Shown: positions 1 through 5,887, counted from the stretch's first letter. The stretch is DNA of 9,026 bases from Roseiflexaceae bacterium (GCA_014381165.1 JACMIM010000720.1:1-9026); one strand, 5' to 3'. Notes: generated by a model not told the origin, from the letters alone. Translations and numbers: made by a program.

Positions 1-737
1 CATTCATCTTCATGGCGCGCAATGGTATTCATATCATCGACCTGCAAAAGACGACGGTAGGCTTGACAGATGCCTATCACTTTGTGGCCGAGACGATCGC
101 CAGTGGTGGCAAAATCCTGTTCGTCGGTACCAAGAAGCAGGCCCAGGACGTGATCGCCGAGGAAGCGGCGCGAACTGGCCAGTTGTACATCACGCAGCGC
201 TGGCTAGGCGGCACGCTGACGAATTTCAGCACCATGCGCAAGCGCTTGCGCTACCTCAACGATCTTGAGGGCCAGCGTGATCGCGGCGAATTTGCCAAGC
301 TGACCAAGGCCGAGGGGCTGAAGCTGGAGCAGGAGATCGAGAAGCTGAATCGTGTCTTCGCCGGCCTGAAGAAAATGGAGCGGCTGCCATCGGCGCTGTT
401 CATCGTCGACCCGCACAAAGAAGATTTGGCGGTCAAAGAGGCGGTGAAGGTGGGCATTCCGATTGTTGCGATGGTCGATACCAACTGCGATCCAGATCCG
501 ATTAATTATATCATTCCCTGCAACGATGATGCTATTCGCAGCATCCGGTTGATTACCAGCAAGATCGCCGATGCCGCCGCCGAGGGCGCGACGCGCCGTG
601 AGTCATCGCAGGCCGATGCAATGCGCGGTGGCCGGTACGATGCGCCGCAGGCTGAGGTTCAGCAGGTCGCCGCGGAGATTGAAGCCGAGGCGTCCGAGAT
701 GACCGAGGTAGCTGAGGTGGCTGAGGTAGCCGAGTAG
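1..737 (+). CDS. rpsB: 30S ribosomal protein S2, 5'-truncated by the window edge
   Basis: S2 is a protein of the small ribosomal subunit, bound between head and body of the 30S particle. The frame is already open at position 3 (codons for F-I-F before the ATG at 12). In S2 proteins the conserved stretch ARNGIHIIDLQKT lies some 30-40 residues from the N-terminus, so the ATG at 12 is an internal methionine and the true start is outside the window. Visible S2 hallmarks are the GGKILFVGTKKQAQ segment, the QRWLGGTLTNF motif, the FIVDPHKEDLAVKEA segment and PIVAMVDTNCDPD followed by the conserved isoleucine-rich strand. The C-terminus is an acidic tail ending in repeated EVA units, encoded by a 9-nt tandem repeat. 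It is the first visible gene of the rpsB-tsf-pyrH-frr-uppS-cdsA cluster. The identification is secure; only the 5' end is missing. Confidence 0.97.
   Translation, partial: FIFMARNGIHIIDLQKTTVGLTDAYHFVAETIASGGKILFVGTKKQAQDVIAEEAARTGQLYITQRWLGGTLTNFSTMRKRLRYLNDLEGQRDRGEFAKLTKAEGLKLEQEIEKLNRVFAGLKKMERLPSALFIVDPHKEDLAVKEAVKVGIPIVAMVDTNCDPDPINYIIPCNDDAIRSIRLITSKIADAAAEGATRRESSQADAMRGGRYDAPQAEVQQVAAEIEAEASEMTEVAEVAEVAE
705..734 (+). repeat. 9-nt tandem repeat encoding the EVA tail of S2
   Basis: Three copies of GAGGTRGCY (705-713, 714-722, 723-731), followed by a final GAG before the TAG stop, encode Glu-Val-Ala units in frame. The copy number can expand or contract without a frameshift. Acidic, low-complexity C-terminal tails are common in bacterial S2 proteins, so a neutral tail extension is the simplest reading. 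Confidence 0.8.
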
Positions 738-776
738 GCTAGCCCAGCAGGCGTATCGCATGCTCGTGAGGAAGAC

Positions 777-826
777 CGGAAGTTGGGGGCGGCGCGTGCT
801 GCCGCTGCTTCCGCTCTTCCCTTTTT
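777..826 (+). terminator. Possible attenuator or weak terminator between rpsB and tsf
   Basis: CGGAAG (777-782) can pair with CTTCCG (808-813), enclosing an inner GCGGC/GCCGC stem (789-793/801-805) with a 7-nt loop. A pyrimidine-rich stretch with five consecutive T (822-826) follows about eight bases after the stem. The arms are separated by bulges and the T run is displaced, so termination would be partial at best. It lies 40 bp after the rpsB stop and could tune rpsB-to-tsf read-through. This is inference only. Confidence 0.3.
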
Positions 827-851
827 GTGTCGAAGGGTAAGCACGCCTGGA

Positions 852-905
852 AGCGCAAAGCGGGAATTTGGGGCGTAGACCCCGAGAAAAACACGTCTTT
901 GCGCT
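852..905 (+). promoter_or_regulatory. Nested inverted repeat in the tsf leader
   Basis: AGCGCAAAG (852-860) is perfectly complementary to CTTTGCGCT (897-905). Between them sits a small GGGG/CCCC hairpin (870-873/880-883). The outer right arm runs directly into TAGAAT (905-910), which resembles a -10 element but has no recognisable -35 at the normal distance. The structure ends about 40 nt before the tsf ribosome binding site, so it could be a leader structure or mark a local promoter. The base pairing is visible; any function is unproven. Confidence 0.35.
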
Positions 906-945
906 AGAATGTGACACCTTTGCTCTATCAGCAGTTAGAAACAAG

Positions 946-951
946 AAGGAG
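946..951 (+). promoter_or_regulatory. tsf Shine-Dalgarno site that fixes a TTG start
   Basis: AAGGAG (within AGAAGGAG) lies 7 nt before the TTG at 959. The longer frame from ATG 911 would place this site inside the coding region, and the next ATG (974) is 22 nt away, too far. The strong site and the resulting N-terminus MAAVTMEMVKELRERTG, typical of EF-Ts, choose TTG 959. Confidence 0.8.
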
Positions 952-958
952 AAAAACA

Positions 959-1489
959 TTGGCAGCAGTGACAATGGAGATGGTCAAAGAACTTCGTGAG
1001 CGGACGGGCGCGGGCATCAAGGATTGCAAGGATATCCTGACGCAGGCCGAGGGCGATATGCAGAAGGCAGTCGAACTGCTGCGCGAGAAGGGCCTGAAGG
1101 TCAGTGCCAAGGTCGCTGATCGCGAAGCTAACGAGGGCCGCGTCGAGGTATACATTCACAGCGGCAACCGCCTGGCAACGCTGGTCGAGGTCAATTGTGA
1201 GACCGATTTTGTCGGCCGTAATGAGGACTTTATCGAGCTGTGCAAGGGGCTGGCGCTGCACATTGCCGCGATGAACCCGCGCTACATTCGTGCTGAGGAT
1301 GTGCCGGCGGACGTAATCGCGGAAAGCGGCGAGACGGCTACGAAGTACGCCGAGCAGTACGTCCTTCTCAAGCAGCCGTTCGTGCGCAACGCCTCGTTGA
1401 CGGTCGAAGACCTGATCAAGGACACGGTCGCCAAGGTACGCGAGAACATTGTGATTCGTCGCTTCGTCCGCTACGAGATCGGCGGGTAG
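959..1489 (+). CDS. tsf: Translation elongation factor Ts (short form)
   Basis: EF-Ts is the guanine-nucleotide exchange factor that releases GDP from EF-Tu in the cytoplasm. With the TTG start it has 176 residues. The N-terminal UBA-like domain (about 5-45) carries KELRERTGAGIKDCKDIL and the conserved A-x-GD-x-x-KAVELLREKGL pattern. The core carries the EF-Tu contact motif TDFVGRN (about 82-88), with the expected Asp-Phe pair that inserts near the EF-Tu Mg2+ site. The C-terminal PFVRN...LTVEDLI segment closes the core. E. coli EF-Ts is about 283 residues; this protein lacks the second core subdomain and the coiled-coil insertion, as in other short EF-Ts proteins such as that of Thermus. It follows rpsB as in most bacteria. 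TTG starts are less common and may lower initiation. The identification is secure and the start is well supported. Confidence 0.96.
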   Translation: MAAVTMEMVKELRERTGAGIKDCKDILTQAEGDMQKAVELLREKGLKVSAKVADREANEGRVEVYIHSGNRLATLVEVNCETDFVGRNEDFIELCKGLALHIAAMNPRYIRAEDVPADVIAESGETATKYAEQYVLLKQPFVRNASLTVEDLIKDTVAKVRENIVIRRFVRYEIGG

Positions 1490-1492
1490 GAA

Positions 1493-1569
1493 AGAACAAA
1501 GAATAGAGAACAAAGAACAGAGAACAGGGCGCGTGCTTGCTGTTCTTTGTTCTCTGTTCTTTGTTCTCT
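1493..1569 (+). repeat. Heptad-repeat hairpin filling the tsf-pyrH gap
   Basis: The left arm consists of 7-nt units: GAACAAA, GAATAGA, GAACAAA, GAACAGA, GAACAGG (1494-1528). The right arm (1541-1568) holds four complementary units alternating TGTTCTT and TGTTCTC. Two registers pair. 1493-1520 with 1540-1567 gives 28 positions that all pair, one as a U-G wobble (1504/1556). 1505-1526 with 1548-1569 gives 22 perfect pairs. The hairpin begins 4 nt after the tsf stop and ends 10 nt before the pyrH ATG, covering the usual Shine-Dalgarno zone. It could block 3' exonucleases, affect pyrH translation, or be a remnant of repeat expansion. The structure is visible directly; the function is unknown. Confidence 0.85.
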
Positions 1570-1578
1570 CACAAAGCT

Positions 1579-2307
1579 ATGACGACACAGCCAATCTACC
1601 GCCGCGTCCTGCTCAAGATGAGCGGTGAGGCGCTTGGCGGCGACAAGAGTTCGACGCTCGACCCCGACGTGCTCGACTATTATGCCCAGGAGATCGAGTC
1701 GGTGCATCGTCATGGGGTTGAAGTAGCCGTAGTGCTTGGCGGCGGCAACATCTGGCGCGGCAACCAGGCGATCTCGCGTGGCATGGATGCCGCGCAGTCG
1801 CACTACATGGGCATGCTCGCCACGGTGATCAACGCGCTGGCGCTCCAGGACGCATTGGAGCGGCACGGTATTTTTACCCGTGCGATGACGGCGATCGAGA
1901 TGAATGAGGTGGCTGAACCCTATATTCGCCGCCGTGCCGCCCGCCACATGGAAAAGGGCCGCGTGATCATCCTGGCCGCCGGCACCGGCAATCCCTACTT
2001 CACGACTGATTCGGCGGCGGCGCTACGAGCCGCCGAGATTCACGCCGAGGTAGTGCTGATGGCCAAGAATGGCGTCGACGGTGTGTACAGCGCCGACCCG
2101 CGCCGTGACCCCAGCGCGACCAAGTTCGACCGTATCACCTACATGGATGCGCTCAGCCGCGGCCTGACGGTCATGGATAGCACCGCGCTGACCTTTTGCA
2201 TGGATAACAAGATACCAATTATTGTGTTTGACTCCATGCAGCCTGGTAACATCGAGCGGATCGTGCTTGGCGAGCAGGTGGGCACGCTGGTCAGCGGCGG
2301 CGAGTAA
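1579..2307 (+). CDS. pyrH: UMP kinase
   Basis: UMP kinase phosphorylates UMP to UDP with ATP, the committed step towards UTP and CTP; bacterial PyrH is a hexamer of the amino-acid kinase family. The 242-residue product has the normal length. Visible motifs are RVLLKMSGEALGG near the N-terminus (phosphate binding), VAVVLGGGNIWRG, GTGNPYFTTDSAAALRA (UMP and phosphate contacts), the MAKNGVDGVYSADPR segment (ATP site) and the conserved end MDNKIPIIVFD. The frame extends upstream to a TTG at 1537, but that extension would translate the hairpin arm and gives an unnatural N-terminus, so ATG 1579 is chosen. There is no clear Shine-Dalgarno site before it; the sequence just upstream is the hairpin's right arm. 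Its place after tsf and before frr is the common bacterial order. Confidence 0.97.
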   Translation: MTTQPIYRRVLLKMSGEALGGDKSSTLDPDVLDYYAQEIESVHRHGVEVAVVLGGGNIWRGNQAISRGMDAAQSHYMGMLATVINALALQDALERHGIFTRAMTAIEMNEVAEPYIRRRAARHMEKGRVIILAAGTGNPYFTTDSAAALRAAEIHAEVVLMAKNGVDGVYSADPRRDPSATKFDRITYMDALSRGLTVMDSTALTFCMDNKIPIIVFDSMQPGNIERIVLGEQVGTLVSGGE

Positions 2308-2337
2308 TTGCTTGTGGCCATGCGTTTAGAGTATACT
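2308..2337 (+). promoter_or_regulatory. Candidate sigma-70-type promoter for frr and downstream genes
   Basis: TTGCTT (2308-2313) starts immediately after the pyrH stop. It is followed, after an 18-nt spacer, by TATACT (2332-2337), which matches the -10 consensus at five of six positions. A start near 2344 would leave a leader of about 50 nt before the frr ATG. The -35 element is only a half match. It may provide internal transcription of frr-uppS-cdsA, separate from the ribosomal promoter upstream. Confidence 0.4.
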
Positions 2338-2395
2338 GATGCTTCTACACGCGCCGCCGGGTGCAGGTAATTCATAGAGAACTTGGAGACAGGCT

Positions 2396-2956
2396 ATGAC
2401 GATCAGTGACATTCAACGCGAGACCGAAGGCAAAATGAAGAAGACGGTTGAGTCGTTGCGCCACCATCTGAGTGGCATCCGCACAGGCCGCGCCTCGCCC
2501 GCCCTGGTCGAAGACCTACAGGTGGAGGTCTATGGCTCGATGATGCCGCTGAACCAGCTTGCGGGGATAGGTGTGCCTGAAGCCAAGCAGATTTTGATTC
2601 AGCCCTACGATACAAGCACGCTCAAGGCGATCGAGAAGGCCATTCAGAACTCAGAACTCGGCCTCAACCCCTCGAACGACGGCCGAATCATCCGCTTGGT
2701 ACTGCCACCACTAACCCAGGAGCGCCGAAAGGATCTGGTCAAGCAGGTCAAGGGGCGGGTCGAGGAAAGCAAAATCGCCATGCGCAACCTTCGGCGCGAT
2801 GGGCTTGAGGAGGTGAAAAAGCTGATGAGCGACAAGCAGATCTCCGAGGACGAGCAGCGCCGCGGCCAGGAGAAGCTCCAGCAGCTGACCGACTCGTACA
2901 TCAAAGAGTTGGACGGCGTGGGTGTGACTAAAGAGCAGGAAATACTAGAAGTATAA
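2396..2956 (+). CDS. frr: Ribosome recycling factor
   Basis: RRF splits post-termination ribosomes together with EF-G. The product has 186 residues, the usual length (about 185). It shows the three-helix-bundle signature: an N-terminal helix with the conserved IRTGRASPALVEDLQVEVYG, the small beta domain with the I-x-PYD-x-x-x-L-x-x-IEKAI motif, NDGRIIRLVLPPLTQERR-like residues, and a long charged C-terminal helix. The ATG at 2396 is preceded by GGAG (2385-2388) at a 7-nt spacing. The stop is immediately followed by the frr-uppS spacer, with no terminator seen, so co-transcription with uppS is likely. Confidence 0.97.
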   Translation: MTISDIQRETEGKMKKTVESLRHHLSGIRTGRASPALVEDLQVEVYGSMMPLNQLAGIGVPEAKQILIQPYDTSTLKAIEKAIQNSELGLNPSNDGRIIRLVLPPLTQERRKDLVKQVKGRVEESKIAMRNLRRDGLEEVKKLMSDKQISEDEQRRGQEKLQQLTDSYIKELDGVGVTKEQEILEV

Positions 2957-2960
2957 GTGG

Positions 2961-2981
2961 CTATCAGCTATCAGCCATCAG
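2961..2981 (+). repeat. 7-nt tandem repeat CTATCAG x3 in the frr-uppS gap
   Basis: CTATCAG, CTATCAG and CCATCAG lie head to tail, directly after the frr stop. They continue into TTAGAACA. A related CTATCAG with a following TTAGAAACA occurs in the tsf leader (925-943). The period of seven is the same as in the tsf-pyrH hairpin, which suggests that short heptad repeats tend to accumulate in the spacers of this operon. Confidence 0.7.
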
Positions 2982-3022
2982 TTAGAACACGCTGGCTGGT
3001 GGCTGCTTGCTTGAGGTTCCCG

Positions 3023-3748
3023 ATGTCGTCAGAGCCAAACGTCCACCCTGCCGTGCCGCGCCATATTGCGATCATTATGGACGGAAACGGGCGCTGGGCC
3101 AAGCAGCGCGGGTTGCCTCGGCTGGCCGGCCACCACGCGGGCACCGAGAATATTCGGCGGATTGTTTCCGCGAGCGCTGAATTGGGCGTGCGCTACCTGA
3201 CGCTGTACGCCTTTTCGACCGAGAACTGGACGCGCCCCTCTGCCGAGGTGGAGGGGCTGATGCGTATTCTCAGCGAGTTCCTCGACCGCGAGCTACAGAA
3301 CTTGCACCGTGAGGGCGCACAGATTCGGCATCTCGGCCGCATGGATAATGTCTCGCCATCACTACGGCGCAAGATCGAGAGCGCCTGCACGCTGACCGAG
3401 CAGAACAGCCGGATTACGTTGGCGGTGGCTTTTAACTATGGTGGCCGCGCCGATATTATCGATGCGGTGCGCGCGCTGGTAACTAGCGGTGTCGCGCCCG
3501 AGGCGATTACCGAGGCACAGATCGATGCGCAGCTTTCGACGCGGGGCATGCCTGATCCAGATTTGATCATCCGTACCAGCGGCGAGTGGCGGCTTTCGAA
3601 TTTTTTGATCTGGCAGGCGGCTTACAGCGAGTATTGGACAACGCCCATGTTCTGGCCCGATTTCGGACCGGATCAGCTGCGACAGGCGATTAGTGACTAT
3701 GGACAACGCGAACGCCGCTTCGGCGGTCTCCTCCGGGCCGAAGAATAA
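3023..3748 (+). CDS. uppS: Polyprenyl diphosphate synthase, undecaprenyl type (cis-prenyltransferase)
   Basis: UppS condenses isopentenyl diphosphate units in cis onto farnesyl diphosphate to make the C55 lipid carrier for peptidoglycan and other cell-wall glycans; it acts at the inner face of the membrane. The 241-residue product has the typical length. It carries the catalytic signature HIAIIMDGNGRWA (Asp at about residue 20), the YAFSTENWTRP motif, the FNYGGR-x-(D/E)II segment and the C-terminal PDPDLIIRTSGE...RLSNFLIWQ...YSE motif that binds the allylic diphosphate and Mg2+. The frame is open from a GTG at 2957, but that extension translates the repeat; ATG 3023 has GAGG (3013-3016) six bases upstream and is preferred. 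The chain length made cannot be read with certainty. The gene overlaps cdsA at its 3' end. Confidence 0.95.
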   Translation: MSSEPNVHPAVPRHIAIIMDGNGRWAKQRGLPRLAGHHAGTENIRRIVSASAELGVRYLTLYAFSTENWTRPSAEVEGLMRILSEFLDRELQNLHREGAQIRHLGRMDNVSPSLRRKIESACTLTEQNSRITLAVAFNYGGRADIIDAVRALVTSGVAPEAITEAQIDAQLSTRGMPDPDLIIRTSGEWRLSNFLIWQAAYSEYWTTPMFWPDFGPDQLRQAISDYGQRERRFGGLLRAEE

Positions 3749-4601
3749 CTCGCTGCTTCAGCGTGTCCTCAGCGTTCTTGTGCTTTTGCCAGTCATTATT
3801 GCGGTGGGCTGGTGGAACTACTGGGCCTCGGCTGCTGTGGTGGCCGGCGTCGTGGTGATTGCTCTGCTCGAGCTGTATGGCAAGCTGACCCAAGGCGGCT
3901 ATCTTCCGCAACGCTGGGTTGGCCTGATCGTCGGCCTATCGCTTGTTGCCGTGGTTGCCGTGCGACCGCTTGGGCAATCGCCTGAACTGCTGCCGTTTGT
4001 GCTGACCGTTTGTATCATCGGCAGTTTGCTGGCGGCGCTGCCGCGCGCCCGTGGCGAGCGTACCTTGGCAAGCTGGGCGCTGATGTTGGCCGGCGCGCTC
4101 TATGTCGGCTGGCTGTTTAGCTTTCTGATTGCCCTGCGTGCGATCGAGTCGCCGCCGCTGCGCGAGGGAACACTCGTGTGGCTGTGGCTAAAGCCGGGCG
4201 CGGCCTGGCTGTTCACTGTCATGGCGATCACCTGGCTGCAGGATACGTTCGCCTACTTTGCCGGCAAGGCGTTTGGTCGCACGCAGCTCGCTCCCTATCT
4301 TTCGCCAAAGAAGACTTGGGAAGGCGCCGCCGGTGGCTTTGTCGGCGCACTTGTCGGCGCGGTGGGGGCGGTGTTCATATTCTGCCTGCCGATTTCCGTC
4401 CCACAGGCGCTGTTGCTCGGCGCGGTTGGCGGCGTGGTCGGGCCGCTTGGCGACCTAGCGGAATCGATGATGAAGCGACAGATCGGTATCAAGGATGCCG
4501 GTAGCCTGATTCCTGGCCACGGCGGCGTGCTCGACCGAGCCGATAGCCTGCTGTTCTGCGCCCCAGTGCTGTATTACCTGATTCTGTTCATGGTTCGCTA
4601 G
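3699..4601 (+). CDS. cdsA: Phosphatidate cytidylyltransferase (CDP-diacylglycerol synthase)
   Basis: CdsA is an integral membrane enzyme that uses CTP and phosphatidic acid to form CDP-diacylglycerol, the precursor of the main bacterial phospholipids. The 300-residue product has about eight hydrophobic segments. It contains the cytoplasmic substrate region DTFAYFAGKAFG...SPKKTWEGAAGG and the family signature near the C-terminus: S-MMKRQIGIKD-x-G-x-LIPGHGGVLDRAD, with the HGG and DR-x-D residues present. The start is ATG 3699, inside the last 50 nt of uppS. A GTG six bases earlier (3693) has an AGG at a better distance and is an alternative. The long overlap suggests translational coupling to uppS. 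The UppS-CdsA order is common in bacteria and joins two lipid-precursor steps. Confidence 0.95.
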   Translation: MDNANAASAVSSGPKNNSLLQRVLSVLVLLPVIIAVGWWNYWASAAVVAGVVVIALLELYGKLTQGGYLPQRWVGLIVGLSLVAVVAVRPLGQSPELLPFVLTVCIIGSLLAALPRARGERTLASWALMLAGALYVGWLFSFLIALRAIESPPLREGTLVWLWLKPGAAWLFTVMAITWLQDTFAYFAGKAFGRTQLAPYLSPKKTWEGAAGGFVGALVGAVGAVFIFCLPISVPQALLLGAVGGVVGPLGDLAESMMKRQIGIKDAGSLIPGHGGVLDRADSLLFCAPVLYYLILFMVR

Positions 4602-4648
4602 ATCGCTGCTCGCAGGGAAACCCACCAAACTATCAAGACACTCATTTT

Positions 4649-4807
4649 AGGACTTACGCAGTTGGGGTCTTCCGCCTACGGCAGCATGGAAGCTATATCT
4701 TTTTGTTTCGGTTTTTAGCGCTTTGCGCCAAAAACCGCAACAATTATTCGTTAGTCTCTTGCCCGCCGCAGGCGAAATGAAAGCTCCTGGGCAACTGCGT
4801 AACTCCT
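4649..4807. mobile_element. MITE-like element with 16-nt terminal inverted repeats
   Basis: AGGACTTACGCAGTTG (4649-4664) and CAACTGCGTAACTCCT (4792-4807) are inverted copies matching at 15 of 16 positions, and bound 159 bp without a coding frame. The interior is highly structured. CGGTTTTT/AAAAACCG (4709-4716/4730-4737) is stacked on a GCGC/GCGC tip with a TTT loop. TTGCCC/GGGCAA (4759-4764/4789-4794) encloses CGCC/GGCG, and CTTCC/GGAAG lies at 4669-4673/4688-4692. No target duplication is obvious. Short size, terminal repeats and no gene fit a non-autonomous element mobilised by a transposase elsewhere. I recall similar AGGACTTACGCA-type ends on insertion sequences but cannot name the family. 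It is the main content of the 377-bp gap after cdsA. Confidence 0.7.
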
Positions 4808-4810
4808 GAT

Positions 4811-4855
4811 TCCTCCAGTTTTTGGCACGTTGCGCCAATGAGCTGGAGGATTTTC
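4811..4855 (+). terminator. Rho-independent terminator of the rpsB-cdsA operon
   Basis: TCCTCCAG (4811-4818) pairs perfectly with CTGGAGGA (4843-4850). An inner stem TTGGC/GCCAA (4822-4826/4834-4838) lies in the loop, and TTTTCT follows at once (4851-4856). It starts 3 bp after the MITE-like element, so the element separates cdsA from its terminator. It is the only convincing intrinsic terminator downstream of the cluster on the plus strand. Confidence 0.65.
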
Positions 4856-4922
4856 TGTATGACAGCACGCAATGGAACTTACAGGCGAACTTGAACGTCG
4901 TTATGGCTGGCGGCGTGCTAGT

Positions 4923-4931
4923 TGCTATAGT
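4923..4931 (+). promoter_or_regulatory. Candidate extended -10 promoter for the exported lysozyme-like gene
   Basis: TGCTATAGT is a TGn-plus-hexamer extended -10 element. No good -35 is present 16-18 bp upstream, which extended -10 promoters can tolerate. A start near 4938 would give a leader of about 40 nt to the GTG at 4979. The location just after the operon terminator is right for a new transcript. Weak evidence. Confidence 0.35.
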
Positions 4932-4965
4932 GAGCGTGATAGTGCTGTGGGAAAGCGCTATGCAC

Positions 4966-4972
4966 AAGGAGG
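4966..4972 (+). promoter_or_regulatory. Strong Shine-Dalgarno site selecting GTG 4979
   Basis: AAGGAGG, an almost complete anti-16S match, lies 6 nt before the GTG at 4979. There is an in-frame stop at 4940-4942 and no other start codon between, so GTG 4979 is well fixed as the start of the exported protein. Confidence 0.8.
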
Positions 4973-4978
4973 CTATCT

Positions 4979-5887
4979 GTGGGACGACGTCGCGTGCTTT
5001 GGCTCGCGCTGGCGCTCCTGCTCGTTTGGACACCGTTTGTCCTGAATCTGCCATTTTCTGCCAGCGCTGCTGCTGACATACGAGCAATTACGTCAGTGAT
5101 CGAGCCGCCTGCCCGGTCGCTTGCTGCGCTGCCACTCGCCGATGGCGGGCGCACGCGACCAGCGCTTTCGAACGAGGCGTATATCCGGCCAGCGTTCCGC
5201 CGCGAAATGCGTGAGCTGCGGCCCGCAATTATCGCGGCTGCTCAACGCCACAACCAGCCGCACTCGGGCCTTAGCGACCGTGAGTTTGCAGTTGTGATCG
5301 CTGCGTTGCTGTACAACGAGAATTTTGGCTGGTTCGAGGAGGAGGTTGCGCCAGTGCGTGAGTTCACGCCGCTCTACCAGCAGCTTCAGCTTCAAGTCAA
5401 TCATGCTGGGGCGAACCTCACCGTCTGGCCTGCTAACCTGCGCCCATCGGTCGCCGCTGAAATCTTGGCGGGAACGATCCCGATGCCCGCGAGTTCCGCG
5501 CCGCTAACGAGAACGATCCGCGTGGCTGGTAGCCAGATCGACCCGGCCAGTTACGCGAATCAGAACCAACTTTACGCCGCGCTGACCCGCGAGATCGCCT
5601 ACCCGCCGCTTGCGGTCGAATACCTAGCGGCCAACCTTGAGCGCGGCCTGTATCGGGCGCGCGCCGAGCGGGTGCCAATAACATGGCGGACGCTGGCCGC
5701 CTGGCATAACCAGGGCATTGTGGCCCCGCGCGAGCTTGCCACGAACGCCACCGCCGCCGACTACGTCCGCCGAGCGTCGGCGTATCTGCCTGCCGCCCAC
5801 GGGTTGATCGACGGCGAGCCGCCGTGCCAGCGCACCCAGTGCAGCCTCGCCGAGCGCGTGACACGGGCGTTGGAATGGGCGAGGTAA
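4979..5887 (+). CDS. Exported protein with a lysozyme/lytic-transglycosylase-like motif layout
   Basis: The 302-residue product starts with a signal peptide: RRR at 3-5, a hydrophobic core from about 7 to 26, and a likely cleavage after the ASA near residue 30. After a low-complexity linker the body resembles goose-type/Slt lysozyme folds by motif order. FAVVIAALLYNENFGWF (103-119) has a glutamate (E114) where such enzymes carry the catalytic Glu. The WPANLRPSVAAEIL stretch (150-163) matches the glycine-poor counterpart of the G-x-x-Q-x-x-P-x-TA motif. AAWHNQG (240-246) stands in place of A-x-YN-x-G, followed by DYVRRASAYLP (261-271). Two cysteines (283, 288) lie near the C-terminus. If correct, it would cleave or bind peptidoglycan outside the membrane. 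The substitutions (WHNQG, WPANLRP) make activity uncertain, and it could be a non-catalytic relative. Separate transcription from cdsA is likely because a terminator intervenes. Confidence 0.6.
   Translation: MGRRRVLWLALALLLVWTPFVLNLPFSASAAADIRAITSVIEPPARSLAALPLADGGRTRPALSNEAYIRPAFRREMRELRPAIIAAAQRHNQPHSGLSDREFAVVIAALLYNENFGWFEEEVAPVREFTPLYQQLQLQVNHAGANLTVWPANLRPSVAAEILAGTIPMPASSAPLTRTIRVAGSQIDPASYANQNQLYAALTREIAYPPLAVEYLAANLERGLYRARAERVPITWRTLAAWHNQGIVAPRELATNATAADYVRRASAYLPAAHGLIDGEPPCQRTQCSLAERVTRALEWAR

Noticed and set aside
935..1513. Long minus-strand open frame (192 codons) opposite tsf.
   Set aside because: It mirrors a clear EF-Ts gene; such antisense frames are common in GC-rich DNA and this one shows no recognisable motif.
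4709..4737. Hairpin CGGTTTTT...AAAAACCG as the cdsA terminator.
   Set aside because: No T run follows the stem, and it lies inside the MITE-like element; the hairpin at 4811-4855 is a much better terminator.
4872..5045. Plus-strand frame starting MELTGELERRYGWRRASC, about 58 residues, overlapping the start of the exported-protein gene.
   Set aside because: No Shine-Dalgarno site, and it overlaps the well-supported GTG 4979 start with its signal peptide in another frame. Kept only as a possible remnant.
4822..5076. Plus-strand frame with a hydrophobic stretch (MAGGVLVAIVSVIVLW) that could look like a small membrane protein.
   Set aside because: It begins inside the terminator stem, has no ribosome binding site before any start, and its second half is an out-of-frame reading of the exported-protein gene.
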